Positions 1 through 10,834 of a stretch of DNA of 64,000 bases are shown one piece after another; position 1 is the stretch's first letter, and each line of letters starts with the position of its first letter. Under the pieces are notes generated by a model. That model did not search any database. It was given only the letters and a program-made list of their open reading frames with translations, and had not been told where the DNA came from. The translations under genes were made by a program, and so were the position numbers. The stretch is taken from the NCBI GenBank assembly GCA_003339415.1, contig PDHQ01000101.1, positions 50,957 through 114,956 of the forward strand, written 5' to 3'. This stretch comes from Ophiocordyceps camponoti-saundersi (nom. inval.). Taxonomy: Eukaryota; Ascomycota; Sordariomycetes; Hypocreales; Ophiocordycipitaceae.

Positions 1-793
1 GTATCCTCCCGGTGTAACGATTCTAAGAATGGACCATCGGGCAAATGTGAAAGAACCAGACTCTCGGAGATGGTTGGACACACCCGACGGAAAGTGCGGT
101 ATGTTTCTCCCTATGCCTCTGTATCAGTGCATGTGCTGATTTACTCGATCGACGTCCTCTGCCTCTGTAGTCAATATCCCTCAGAAATGGTTGGAAGGAA
201 TGAATGCCACTCTACTACATAGTCCGACTCTAGACTGTCAGGTTGCCAGGTACGAGATGAAGCCCCTCTCTTCCGTCTTGACAACCAACGAAGCGACGGA
301 AACTAACAGGACCTAGTGAATCCGACTGCGAGGGCGTCAAAAGCCAAGTCAAGGCGGGTAGTGAAAATCTTTTCCTTGACGAAGCTGGTTTCAAGGGTTT
401 GGCCAAGTCTGTGACGTGTATCACGAAGGGGAGAGAAGTGATGGGATGAGTGTGGTGATATGTGTAGGTAGCTATGCTGCAGGATTCTTGAATGAGGGAA
501 GAAGAGCGCCAGTTTATACCCCTTCTCTTAGCCGGCCGTTGTATAGATAGGAGGCTGTTGGGGAAACCATCTCGTGCAGCGTCGTCACCTTGACCTGGCC
601 AGTCTCCTCTACTTTGCCCTGTCGAAGCAGTCTTTATTTGTTCACAAGTCTTTAGATAAAGAGGTAGAATTTCTCAATAACAAAGATCCCATCATCATCG
701 CTGTTCCTTGCTACCGGTTGAAGCTGACGACGCCACGGTATCGGGATGACCTTTTTTGCCTTTCCCTGTTCCCCATTTCGCCTCCCCCCCCCT
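1..793. other. Intergenic, no gene seen
   Basis: Only short open frames without recognisable similarity or good start context occur here. The segment lies on the 3' side of the minus-strand secreted-protein gene that follows. I see no tRNA, no clear repeat and no splice-supported exon. Confidence 0.5.
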
Positions 794-1344
794 TCACCTG
801 CGCCTCTTATCTGGGCATGAAGCCGTAGGTTTCTCTGCCTTGGCGACTTGGGAGAATTGGTAAATCTTCATCCCCGTGTTTCCTTCCCCCTTTAGCAAGA
901 GCTGGCCGGTTGCGTTGACGCTGAATGTTTCCCAATCGATGCCTTCAGGGATTTTGCAGACAGAGGCGAGTTTGACGACGTGCCTGAATGGTTCCGCGGG
1001 ACTGATCTCTTGGAAGGCACTATCGTCATATTTTTTCTTGGTGTCGACCATTGGAACGTATGGTTTACACTCAATCTTGGTTTCTATACGTCCTGTCAGC
1101 GATATATGACACTCTGAGCCGTTCAGTTGGCTGTCGCACTGTTATCTGTAATGATGAATTCGGCAGAGTCCTCTAGGATGCTGCCAGTTCGGAGGACTCC
1201 AAAACGGTCGTTGGCGTACAGCGTAGCTTCGATGTCCTTGGTGTCTTTGAGCTTGCTTATTTTGACCACCACGCCCTTGTTAGTTTCCGGTTGATCTGCT
1301 AGCGACGCAGAGGCAAAGGCAACAAGTGCTAGAAGGAACCTCAT
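794..1344 (-). CDS. Small secreted cysteine-containing protein (two frames)
   Basis: The ATG at 1344 opens a typical signal peptide (MRFLLALVAFASASLA). It is followed by a lysine-rich mature region that stops near 1123. A second frame covers about 1134-794 and contains four spaced cysteines plus one near the C terminus (motifs CDSQLNG, SECHIS, IECKPY, LASVCK, ASCPDK). The two frames are offset by one base. A 59-nt intron with a weak GTCCTC donor (after codon DRFG) and an ACAG acceptor just before CDSQ would join them into a protein of about 150 residues; a frameshift mutation or sequencing error is the alternative. Size, signal peptide and cysteines suit a small secreted effector-like or cell-surface protein. 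I do not recognise the family. The signal peptide is convincing; the junction is uncertain. Confidence 0.5.
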
Positions 1345-3600
1345 GATGAAAACTGAAAGCTGAAACTGGCTCGGGGTAGCAGAGAATGAACAGGCTTGAT
1401 ATGAGGCAAATGAAGGTGGATTTTTTCTTTTTCCCGCTTGTGTCGAGTTGCCATGAGGGCGTCGGTGATGCGAGGTTATATATCACGTTTCCTGATAGAC
1501 CTAAAGAAGAAGTATGCCTTGGCAGTCTATCGATGTGCTATCTGACCACAAGTCATGTCATCCCAACCGCCGCCTCACTTCCCGTCCTGACGTCAAGGCC
1601 AACAAAGTTCGCCCATAACATGTTGAGGCTGTACATGGCCGGCGATAAAAACGCCTACCAAAAAAAAAGCCCCAGGTAGGAGTTGTTTTGCCTACCGACC
1701 CATGTGCGACTGAGGTAAGGACTTGTCAGTCAACCTTGTCCAAGTTTAGATGAACAAGGACCTGTCAACCTTGTAGTGACGGGACTGAGGAGAAGTGGAG
1801 GCATCTCTGTGAGACGCTTCAACAGCCGAAAGGAGAGACACACACCTGACTCTACCTACACACCCATCCACCTGCCTACCCACCTACCCGCCCATACCTC
1901 CTAGTTTCTGCATTCATCCCTGCATGCACTCATACACGGGCAGATTTCTATGACGTTGCAAAAATTCGCCGCTTGCCCTTGACCAAAACCGTCTCTCGTG
2001 GCTCCACAGACTTGCAGATCGAGCCGGATCAGCCCCAAGCCCTGACTCTTCTACAAAGTCTGCCTGGTCTACTAGTCATGAAGTGAAGAGACAGGAGTTA
2101 ACTGCCTGGAAAGGATATATTGGACCCATGTTCACAACCCGGTCGCCGTCCCTTTCATGTCCCGTGCTCGGAGTCATATAATTGACTCGTCACACGGACA
2201 TGCGGTGATGAGTGCTGACAGACTTTGGAGTGAGGAAAACTGCGAGGGCATCCAGGCTCGGAAATGACGAGGGGAACAAGATACAGCCTCGGCGAAGAGA
2301 GATTTCGTTTCTATGATTTGATTTGTGTATACATGGATACTGTTGTCCATACCTGCTAGGTAGGTACTGACTGAGTTGGTGGTATATATGGATGAGGTCG
2401 CATCGTTGGTGCGAGCACAAGCCTTGCAAGAGGGATAGAAGGAGGGGGAGGAGTAGAATCGCAGACGCATGATATGGCCAACTTATATAAGAGATGGGCA
2501 GGTCTAGCTCTCTATAAGAGATGAGTAGGACTACCTAGAGGTTCTCAAGGAGGGAATAGACTCGTTACCTCGCCCTATTTTTGTCCTGTTATCCTCACTT
2601 CGTACTTGTCAGGCATCTTTCACTCCTGTATTCGCCTGTTGCCGCGTTTGCCCTGCAGCTGTGAGGGAGCATCTGTTCGCCTCGCCAGCTGTCAGGTCAC
2701 CAGCTGTCGAGTCACTGAAGCGACATATCACGTGCTCGAGAATACGCTGTTTTTCATGTCCATTGCGTGCCTCCTCGTGTGCAGTTTCTTCTTCTTCTTC
2801 TTCTCATCATCATCATCACCACCACTCTTCAGGCTGAGTCAAGGCCGCCAACCCGATGCTGGTTGATCAGACATAATCTGCCATCATCAAAAGATCTTTC
2901 TCATGATATCTTCCTTCCTCAGTCTCTGGTTATTCGCTTCTTCATCCTCATCACCCCCCCTCGGCTGGATGCCTTTTCTCCTTCCATCCCTCCCCAACCA
3001 TCTAAATCTCCCATCACGCATTTCATCACCTTGATTCTCTACAACGTCGCCTTTCCTTTCCCTTGCTCGACGCCCTGCCCTTTCAAAGATAAAAGTAGGC
3101 GGTGTCATGCCCTGAGCCAAGCCCTCGTTTACTGATCTGTTGGGCAGTCTCTTCAGCCAGAGCAGTCGACCAGTAGCTGCGGGTGCTACGACTGACCATC
3201 AGCTCTGCTTGAGGGGGACAACACTGAGTTGCCTTGAGGATCGCACAAGGCAGGAGTCGTTCAAAAGGTAAGAGTCTCGAGCCGAGATCCTGATAGCGGT
3301 TTGCATGCTGATGTCACAACAAGGGAAGCCATCTCTCTCTTCGCCAATAATCACAGCAAACAACCACCCCGGCAGAGATTTTGCACCGTAAATTAGCGAG
3401 CCGCATTGGGCACCCCTTGCGTACTGGGACGAGAACTCTTTCGCATAACCAGACGCTACTCATCTCTATACAGATGATGCCTTTTATCAAGACATTTTCT
3501 CAACCTTCCAGCCCAACATCGTCGCCATCCCACTCCGCCAAAGACGGCTGCGATGAAGCCAAGCTGGACTCGGCGCTCGATAAACACATATAGCAGATGA
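1345..3600. other. Intergenic, no supported gene
   Basis: Open frames here are short, overlap on both strands and have skewed low-complexity composition, for example a Phe/Ser-rich stretch near 2790-2820 arising from TTC and ATC runs. No splice-supported gene, RNA gene or mobile element was recognised. Simple features include a CCTACC/CCACCT-rich stretch around 1850-1910. Confidence 0.5.
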
Positions 3601-6410
3601 TTCGAGGATGGTCGATCCCTGCTAAGCTAAAATCCAAGGGTGAGGAGAATGAAAGCTGCCCGTCGAGTAACGTTTGTGTTTCTCCTTCCTTCCATATAAC
3701 ATCCTCAAAGGCCATGATGCTAATCAGGTATTCCAGTTGCAACTTGCAAGACTATTGCTTCGTGCATTTTGAACCCAAGTCTTGGTGAAATTCTGCTTCA
3801 CATCGGCTTCCAAAGACGAGGAGAACGAAATCCTGTCATGTTTGTGTTTCCCCCCCTCCTCACAATATCCTGAAATAACATGATGCTGAACATGTCTCCC
3901 AGTTACAACCTACAAAGCTATCGCTTCATGCTTCATGCACTGAACCCAAGTCTTGGTGAAAATTTGCCCTTACATCGGCTCCCAGAACGAGGATAAGGAA
4001 AAGCTACCCTTCCTAAAACGACGTTTGTCCCTCTTTCTCCCTTTCCTTATCATGTCTTCTGAGCAAGTAATATTAAACGGTATCACAGTTTAACATGCAA
4101 GGCTACCTACTGCTTCGTGCATCTTCATCCAAGTCATGGTGAAAACTCTACTCCGCAACTGGATCCAAGTGCGAGGAGAACGAAAAGGCTTCCCGCCATA
4201 TAGCGCTCGTCGTTGCCCTCTTTTCCATCTTGAGAGGTCCTCAACGAAGATGGAGTTGAGACTATGTTTCGGGTTGCGACTTGCAAGGCTTTTGCTTCCT
4301 GCATTTTTAAACGGCTTTCTGCCTTTCTAAACGAGTCTTGATTGCAAATCTGCTGCAAATCGGCTCCAAGCACAAGGAGCCCGGCTGCCTTCCCATGGAG
4401 TTCGTCCCATGCCCTCCCTCCCTCCCTCCACTCCATGATCTCCAAAGGTGGAAGTTAACAATGCTCTAGTTATAGCTTGTATAGCTTCTGCTATCTGCCT
4501 TTTTAACAGGTCCTAAATGTGACTCTGTCTTAAATCGACTTCAAACACAAGGAGAATGGCTGCAGTCCTATCGAGTTTGTCCCATGCCCTCCCTCCCTGG
4601 TGTTCCTCGATAGTGGATATTAACAGTTCTGTAGTTGCAGATTGCGAAGCTTTGGCTTTCTGCATTTTTTTTAAAGAGTCAACTCTATTCTAAATCGTCC
4701 CTCAAGACGAGGAGAACGAAATCAGCTGCAGTCCCATCCCAGTTTGTCCAGTGCCCTCACTTCCCTCTGTTTCCCTAAAGTGGAAAATTAACAGTGTTCT
4801 AGTTAAATCTTGCATGGCGTCTGCTTTGTGCATTTTTAATATGTCCTAAATTTAACAGGTCATAAATATGACTCTGTCTAAAATCGACTCTCAAGACGAG
4901 GAGAACGAAATCAGCTGCAGTCTCATCGAGTTTGTCTCGTGCCCTTCCTCCCATGTTACCTGAAAGTGGAAATTAACAATGCTCTAGCTAAGCTTGGATA
5001 ACTTCTGCTTTCTGAATTTTTAACAGGTTATAAAAAATAACTCTGTCTTTAAATCGACTCCAAGGATAAGGAGAATAGACGGGTGTAAGCCCAATAAGTT
5101 TGTCTTATGCCCTTCTTCCCCTTGATATTCTTCGAAGAATAGAAACTAATAATGCTGTAGTTGCAGATTAAATATCTCTACATTTTAACAGGTCTTAAAT
5201 GACTCTGTCTTAAACCGGCTCCAATGATAAGGAGAACAAACGGGTGCAAACCCATTAAGTTTGTCTCATGCCCGTTCTGCCGTAATATTTCTCGAGAGTA
5301 GACACTAACAGTGCCATAGTTATAGATTGCAAAGATTCGGCTTTCTGCATTTTTAACAGGTCTTAAATGACTCTGTCCTAAATCGGCTCCAAGGATAAGG
5401 AGAACGCACGGCTGCACTCCTATCAAGTTTGTCTCGTGCCTTTTCAATGTTTCCCGGAAGTAGAGACTAACATTGCTATAGTGACAGCTTTAAAAGCTTC
5501 TGCTTCCTGGATTTTTTACAGGTCCCAAATTTAACAGGTCCTCAACGTGACTCTGTCTTTAAAGAACCGATTCCAAGGACAAGGAGAATGAACGGCTGCA
5601 GTCCTATCAAGTTTGTCTCGTGCCCTCCCCCCCCCTTATTATTCCCGGAAGTAGAAACTGACAATGCTGCAATTGCGGATAGCATAGCTTCTGCTTCCTG
5701 CATTTTCACAGGTCCTCAATTCAAGAGGTTCCTAATTTGACAGGTCCTAAATGTGACACTGTCTTATAAAAACAACTCCAAGGACAAGGAGAATAAACGG
5801 GTGTGACCCCAATAAGTTTGTCTCGTGCCCTTCCTCTATGTTTCCCCGGAAGTAGTAACTAACAATGCTGCAGTTGCAGAAAGCAAAGCTTCTGCTTCCT
5901 ACATCTTCACAGGTCCTCAATTCAAGAGGTCCCTAGTTTAACAGGTCCTAAATGTGACACTGTCTTAAGAAATGACTCCAAGGACAAGGAGGAAGAACGG
6001 GTGTAACCCCAATAAGTTTGTCTCGCGCCCTTCCTCTATGTTTTCCCGGAAGTAGAAATTGACAATGCTGCAGTTGCAGATAGCAAAGCTTCTGCTTCCT
6101 GAATGGAACCCAAGTCTTGGTGAAAGCCAATTCTTAATCGGTTCTTTAATACGCAAGAGCTGAAGTCAGATTACGTTTGTCCCCTCTCCCATTTCTCCTC
6201 CCCATGGTTCCCAAGGGCATAATGTAACAGATTTCTAGTGGGCAATCCAGAAGCTTCTGCTTCCTGCATTGATCTCACACCTTGAGAATTTTTATCGCTG
6301 CCTTGCTCAGCTATTGAAAGAGCACTGACTCAGAGTGCCACCATATGACGTTTGTCTTCTAATTCTCCCCTCTGGTTGTATTCTTTACTGAGCGTTACCG
6401 GCAGTATTAT
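3600..6410. repeat. Diverged tandem repeat array, about 16 units
   Basis: A block recurs in order along this stretch. It consists of a T-rich segment ending in a tttttaacaggtc-like string, then ctctgtcttaaatcg, then aaggagaacgaa, then aagtttgtctcgtgccc, a pyrimidine run, gaagtagaaactaac, and a gcttctgcttcctgcat-like close. The TTTGTC landmark appears near 3669, 3838, 4021, 4208, 4391, 4566, 4740, 4928, 5096, 5258, 5425, 5608, 5813, 6013, 6171 and 6350, so spacing is about 160-205 bp. Copies in the middle (about 4900-6100) are closest to one another and the flanking ones are more worn, as expected of an old array spread by unequal exchange. No unit is open in one frame across its neighbours, so I see no repeat protein. 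Function is unknown. Confidence 0.8.
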
Positions 6411-6429
6411 AGTCTTTCGATTTCCGTCA

Positions 6430-8185
6430 ACCCTGACGGTTAGTCGAGAAGACGGTGGGATAAAACGCCTCAGAAGAACAGCGGATAGAATTTGATCCGT
6501 TGATAAGGGAGAGCCTGATTGACGACTGCAAGTCGAACGATCTGTGCAACGAGGAGATGGAAGTCGATCCCCGTGGCTGAAAGGAAGTCTTGAAGGCCAC
6601 CTTCAACCGTGTCTTTGTCAAAATAAAGCAGGACGAAATGTTGGGCTTTCCCCTCGTTCACCATCAGATCAACATGACTGACAACGATGCTATAGCTTGC
6701 TCAAACGACTGAGACTTGCCCGTCTCATCGTTAACCAAAGACATGAAACTAGGACATAATGATAACATTGAAGCCGTCTTGCCGGTGTTTTTCGAACAGC
6801 AGCATTCACGAGTTGACTCTAGACTCAAGCAAAGTCTTCTCTCCACGGTACAGCGACGTTCTGATGTCGTTATAAAGAAACGGGGAAAAAACGCCCGCCC
6901 CACGCACGTCCACGTCGGTACGGAAATGAGGAATGGTTCCAGCAAAGCTCAGCTTCATCAATCGGATGATACGTCATTCATTACTCATTTCACCAGGCAC
7001 CCAAATTCGGTTTGCCTTGAAAGCGGTGTTGCTGCATATACAGTAGTACTCTGACATCAGGAAACCGTTGCTGGTTTGCTACGAGGTTTTGCTCAAAGGG
7101 TCGTCAGCGTTCTTCAGCCGAGAGCAAGATCATCTTGCCGTGCTCGACAGGTGACGACAATAAACGAGTCAGAGAAGATTTCGCTGAATTCTCATCGAAA
7201 CGTGCTGCATTCGGTGTCTCTTCATTCAAAATCTCCTGGACGGAAGCCACCAAGGAAGGCGTCTTCTTATCCCACCTTGTTGTTGATGAATCCTCGACAC
7301 TCTAAACCGATGCCCGACACTCTTAAGCAAGGCGAATTCGCAGTGAGAACTGGAATTTTCGAGACCAGCTAGGCGTTGCGAACCTGGCTGTTGCACCCTT
7401 CTCTTCTTTAGGCTCTCTTGCGCACATCATGCGCAACATCGAGGCAACGTGTGCATGAAGGTTAACGCAAGTCGCCGCGCTCTTCTCTTTTCACGAGTCG
7501 CTCGTTCTCTTTCCTTTGTCTTAAAAACTCCGGTTTCATATGGATGCCTTAAAGGTGGCACATGTTCGGGGAAACGCCTTTTGGAAACCAGTTTGGAAAC
7601 CTCCACCTCGATATCTCGCTGAAGTCGTACGCTGGGGGATACCTTTTCAAAGGGTCCTTGGGTTCCCTGACCAAGTTCATCTCGCGGATATTGAGTATGT
7701 TCAAGTCAAGAAGCGATGAGTTGATGTCGCAAGTTATCAAGCTCGGCCTCAAAGGCCTCTCTGCCCAAGTCCTCTACAGACTGGAACAGAGAGGATTTCA
7801 CCTTGCAATCAACTTTAAGAATTGGTCGAGTTGCACACCAGACGTTTGCTCTCCTTCTTGTATATACCATCTTCAAGCCCGGGAAGCGACTACATAGCTC
7901 TGAGGCAGCTGGTGGGCAGGCATGCTGGCTTGCTGTGAATGGCACAGTGGCCTGTTGTGAAAGGCACGATTTGCACGGCAGAGGGGAGATACAAATCGAC
8001 ACTCTTGTTTCTTGTTTGATCTCGCATCCTACATTATCCTCAAGGTTCAGCTTCACTTCGGCCTCGGGTGGCCATTTTCCGACTCCCTGTGATTCTGCAC
8101 CCTGGGGACTACCATGGGGCCCTTCTTCTTCTCCTTCTCCTCCCCCCTTCTTCCGGATGCTGGCCTTCTTCTCAGCTAACACCAT
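6430..8185 (-). pseudogene. Broken or many-exon gene of unknown function
   Basis: Several minus-strand stretches read like real protein but sit in different frames separated by stops. From upstream to downstream: 8185-7706 (ends FEAELDNLRHQLIAS); about 7270-7110 (contains ETPNAARFDENSAKSSLTRL and ends LLSAEER); about 7070-6975 (LMSEYYCICSNTAFKANR, then IWVPGEMSNE); about 6957-6808 (MKLSFAGTIPHFRTDVD, then LYNDIRTSLYRGEKTLLE); about 6760-6664 (MSLVNDETGKSQSFEQAI); and 6664-6470 (AQHFVLLYFDKDTVEGG). One break has a plausible branch site (gctgacg) and acceptor (cctcgtag), but strong GT donors are missing. I therefore favour a decayed gene over a spliced one. I do not recognise the family. It directly abuts the tandem repeat array. 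Confidence 0.35.
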
Positions 8186-8625
8186 GCACTGTTTGATGCA
8201 CGCGCTTACTTCTTATGACGCCCGGGGATGTTTCCAACTGTGCTGGGAAATGGTTCGTCAATATGCTGAGTCTTGTCGACGGCAACGGGCACAAATATAC
8301 AATAGCTTTACAGGCAAAAGAACAGCTCTAGGCAATGAAGATATATATCCGGCTGATGGAATGGGCCGAGAGCTTTCAGCAACACAGGCCCATTTATTGA
8401 TGATCGTGGACATGTGTTTGAACAAGCTGCTTAGACACCCAACTTGGCCCCCTAATAACTCTCGCCTTCTCTATATGCGGATGCTCACTATCCGATGATG
8501 AACTCATTTAAACACAGGCCAGGCCTTTTCCACATCCCTTTCCCCTGTACTCCTGTTTCACACATATATACCTTCAACAGACCACACCGAGCGTCTTCAG
8601 AGCAACATCCTCCCGCCTCTACACC
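8186..8625. other. Intergenic, nothing recognised
   Basis: This segment lies between the 5' end of the broken gene and the stop codon of the amidinotransferase gene. A plus-strand open frame of 231 codons runs through about 7803-8498 but has random-looking composition and no family features. The stretch probably contains the 3' untranslated region and terminator of the amidinotransferase. Confidence 0.5.
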
Positions 8626-9741
8626 CTAAGCCTCATCATCTTGACGCACCAAATCGACCGTGGCACAGTGAAACGAGCCACCAATGCTATGGACGTGCTG
8701 GAAAGGGCACATGATAGGCTCCATGCCAAACTTCTCCTTGACCCAGTTGGCAAACTCGGTATCTTTGGCCTCGACAATGATTCGCTTCTCATCGAGGCTC
8801 AGTGCGTTGAGAACCAACCAAGGAGAGCACATATAGAGAGGCGGGCTATTGCCATCGCGAGCCTGCGGTTGAAACGGGTAGCTGTAGAGTTCCCAGTCCT
8901 TAAAGACGGCGTGTCGCCTTAGATTAGACTCTGTCACGCGCTGCGGGTTGTATATCAGGATCCCCCTGCGAAGCGGTAGAATCGTGGCGTCGATATGCAT
9001 GGCGTGCTCGTCTGTCGTGTCCAGTAACTCAACGGTATATCCCTCAGGGACCATGGCCTGCAAGTACTGTGCACCTCGGCGGTTAGTGACATGGCTGAGC
9101 TGTCCGATGATAGTCTTCCCGAATCGCATAAAGTCTGCGGTATCGAATGCCGGTCGCGAGTTGTTGATGGCCCACTGACGACTGCTGCCGTTGGCGTAGT
9201 CCTTCTGTGCCTGGGTAACGTTGTCGTACAGAGTGTCTTTGCCTGCGATGAAAGGTGCACGGCAGATGGTAGCAGAGCCGTGGCTGACAAGGTCATCTAG
9301 GATGTCAGTATACGCCAGTCGAATCTCGTTGCGTCGACACTTCCAGGCAAAAGGTGCTTCGATAACGGTAGATGCCACGGTCATGAGTCCATCCCTCGGC
9401 ATAGCGCCGGTATAACCCCCGACTTTAAGCCAATCGACCTTGTTCGGACGATAGACCCGGATGCCATTCTCCTTGAGCAACGCGGCGAGGTTGTCGAGTT
9501 CTTCCTGGGCCTTGGCTAGAATCTCAGGGGGGAACGGATTCGACTGCTTGAAATTGGCTAGGTGCTCCGTCGGCATCGTTGCAGCCATCATATGAGCTAC
9601 CTCCGAAGGAAAGGCGGACCCTTCTGCCCGGCCGACGATGACGGACTTGAGAGGGGACCATTCGTTGTCTGCTGAAACGAGTGGTTCGTCATTGGTTTTC
9701 ACGCCGTTGGCGGAAGCGGTTTGAACAGTAGTCAAGACCAT
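8626..9741 (-). CDS. Glycine amidinotransferase-like enzyme (AGAT family)
   Basis: Members of this family move the amidino group of arginine to an amine acceptor such as glycine, giving ornithine and a guanidino compound. The ATG at 9741 is in good context (caaccATGG) and gives 371 residues; an in-frame ATG at 9846 would add 35 residues that look like leader sequence rather than enzyme. The catalytic triad of animal AGAT is visible with matching spacing: Asp in DTADFMRFGK (about residue 200), His in HAMHIDATI (about 248) and the nucleophile Cys in GGSFHCATVDLVR (about 357). LSLDEKRIIVEA also matches the family. The reading frame is intronless. It is divergent from the NRPS, sharing about 1.1 kb of promoter, which suggests co-regulation and supply of a guanidino building block. 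The acceptor substrate cannot be read from sequence. Confidence 0.9.
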   Translation of the reverse strand: MVLTTVQTASANGVKTNDEPLVSADNEWSPLKSVIVGRAEGSAFPSEVAHMMAATMPTEHLANFKQSNPFPPEILAKAQEELDNLAALLKENGIRVYRPNKVDWLKVGGYTGAMPRDGLMTVASTVIEAPFAWKCRRNEIRLAYTDILDDLVSHGSATICRAPFIAGKDTLYDNVTQAQKDYANGSSRQWAINNSRPAFDTADFMRFGKTIIGQLSHVTNRRGAQYLQAMVPEGYTVELLDTTDEHAMHIDATILPLRRGILIYNPQRVTESNLRRHAVFKDWELYSYPFQPQARDGNSPPLYMCSPWLVLNALSLDEKRIIVEAKDTEFANWVKEKFGMEPIMCPFQHVHSIGGSFHCATVDLVRQDDEA

Positions 9742-10392
9742 GGTTGACGTCGATGGTCGATGTTGATGATGCCAGCAAGTGGAATGACCTGGGGGAGAGG
9801 CATCAACGAAACGAGGAACAAAGGGGGTTTTAAACTTCAACTCCATGTCGTCTATTCAGGTTGCTTTCTTCAGGGAGGAAGAGTTTACAACTCTCTTCGA
9901 ATACGAAAAGGCTCAAGCATCGGATGTTCCTACTTTGGCTTAGAATTGCAAAACTAACTCCCTAGGCGCATGACAATAGGACCATGATGAGCAAAGGGTA
10001 ATCCAGTTCGTTGACGGCCTACCTCGTCTTGTACTAGCCCCTTCCTCTTCCATGCCGCAGGGATGAGATGGTCCCCGGGGTTGACGTCCTAGGCCGGCTT
10101 CGGCTACCGTGGCAAAGGTTCAGCTGTCAAGTTGCATCCAATCCCCTGCTTCTACAACGGAAGATCATCGTCAGCCACTAACTAGACCGTTGGGTCGACC
10201 GTGATACCATCCATGTATGCACAATCCAAGAGGAAGCCTTTTTTGCTGGAGTTCGTGTTTTGTTTGTTTTCAGTTGCTCAGCTAGCTTTAGCCATCTGTT
10301 AACAGGCCGGGCCGTTTGGGTTACAGGCAAAGAACTCAGCTTCGTTTCTATCATGAAAGCCATGGCTGCTCAGTAGAAAACGACGCTACTCA

Positions 10393-10438
10393 GATGCTTG
10401 CTGCTCATCAATTTTGTGCAATCGATTCACAAATCCCT

Positions 10439-10520
<82 letters not shown>

Positions 10521-10660
10521 ACACCCCCCCCCCCNNNNNNNNNTTCTTTCTTTAAAGCCTTGGCCTTTCCGTTGTAAACCATGCTTCCTCGATGCTTCCT
10601 CCTCATTAATTTTGTGCAATCGATTTCCAAATCCCCCCCCCCCCCCCCCCCCCCCTCTCT
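10393..10660. repeat. Duplicated block, each copy followed by a poly-C tract
   Basis: About 45 bases at 10393-10440 are repeated with few changes at 10591-10635; both contain attttgtgcaatcgatt and end in caaatcc. Each copy is followed by a C run: 81 uninterrupted C bases at 10440-10520 and a shorter run starting near 10634. The opposite strand is therefore G-rich and could form G-quadruplex structures. The long run sits against a gap, so its true length is unknown. Confidence 0.85.
10535..10543. other. Sequence gap (9 N)
   Basis: Nine unresolved bases follow the long poly-C tract. The gap size is probably a placeholder, because assemblies commonly break at homopolymers. Confidence 0.95.
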
Positions 10661-10834
10661 CTCTCCCCCTCCCCTCCCAGCCACCTCTCTATCCCGAGCC
10701 GGTGAAGACGCAAGCAAGCCTTTCCTGTACGACTAAGAAGCACAAATACGAGCTCTGCTGCAGAGCCGAAAGCTACTTATAAGCCACGACGATCCCCTTC
10801 ATTAGTACGCATATATGAAACACAGAAACGCAGC

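Larger units (their letters stand above)
9742..10834. promoter_or_regulatory. Shared divergent promoter of amidinotransferase and NRPS
   Basis: The two genes face away from each other with 1,093 bases between their start codons and no other credible gene. A single regulatory region of this kind is common in fungal metabolite clusters. It contains a duplicated sequence block, two poly-C tracts and a short run of unresolved bases. I could not identify a specific transcription-factor site with confidence. Confidence 0.6.

Noticed and set aside
2606..3135. Possible small membrane or secreted proteins
   Set aside because: The hydrophobic runs come from TTC/ATC simple sequence, both strands are equally open, and there is no start context or similarity.
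3600..6410. CRISPR-like array
   Set aside because: Units are long and diverged, without identical short repeats separated by unique spacers, and the host is a fungus.
7803..8498. Plus-strand frame of 231 codons
   Set aside because: It has random-looking composition and overlaps the more protein-like minus-strand fragments.
10386..10782. Poly-proline and poly-glycine open frames across the poly-C tract
   Set aside because: They are translations of a homopolymer interrupted by unresolved bases and have no independent coding evidence.
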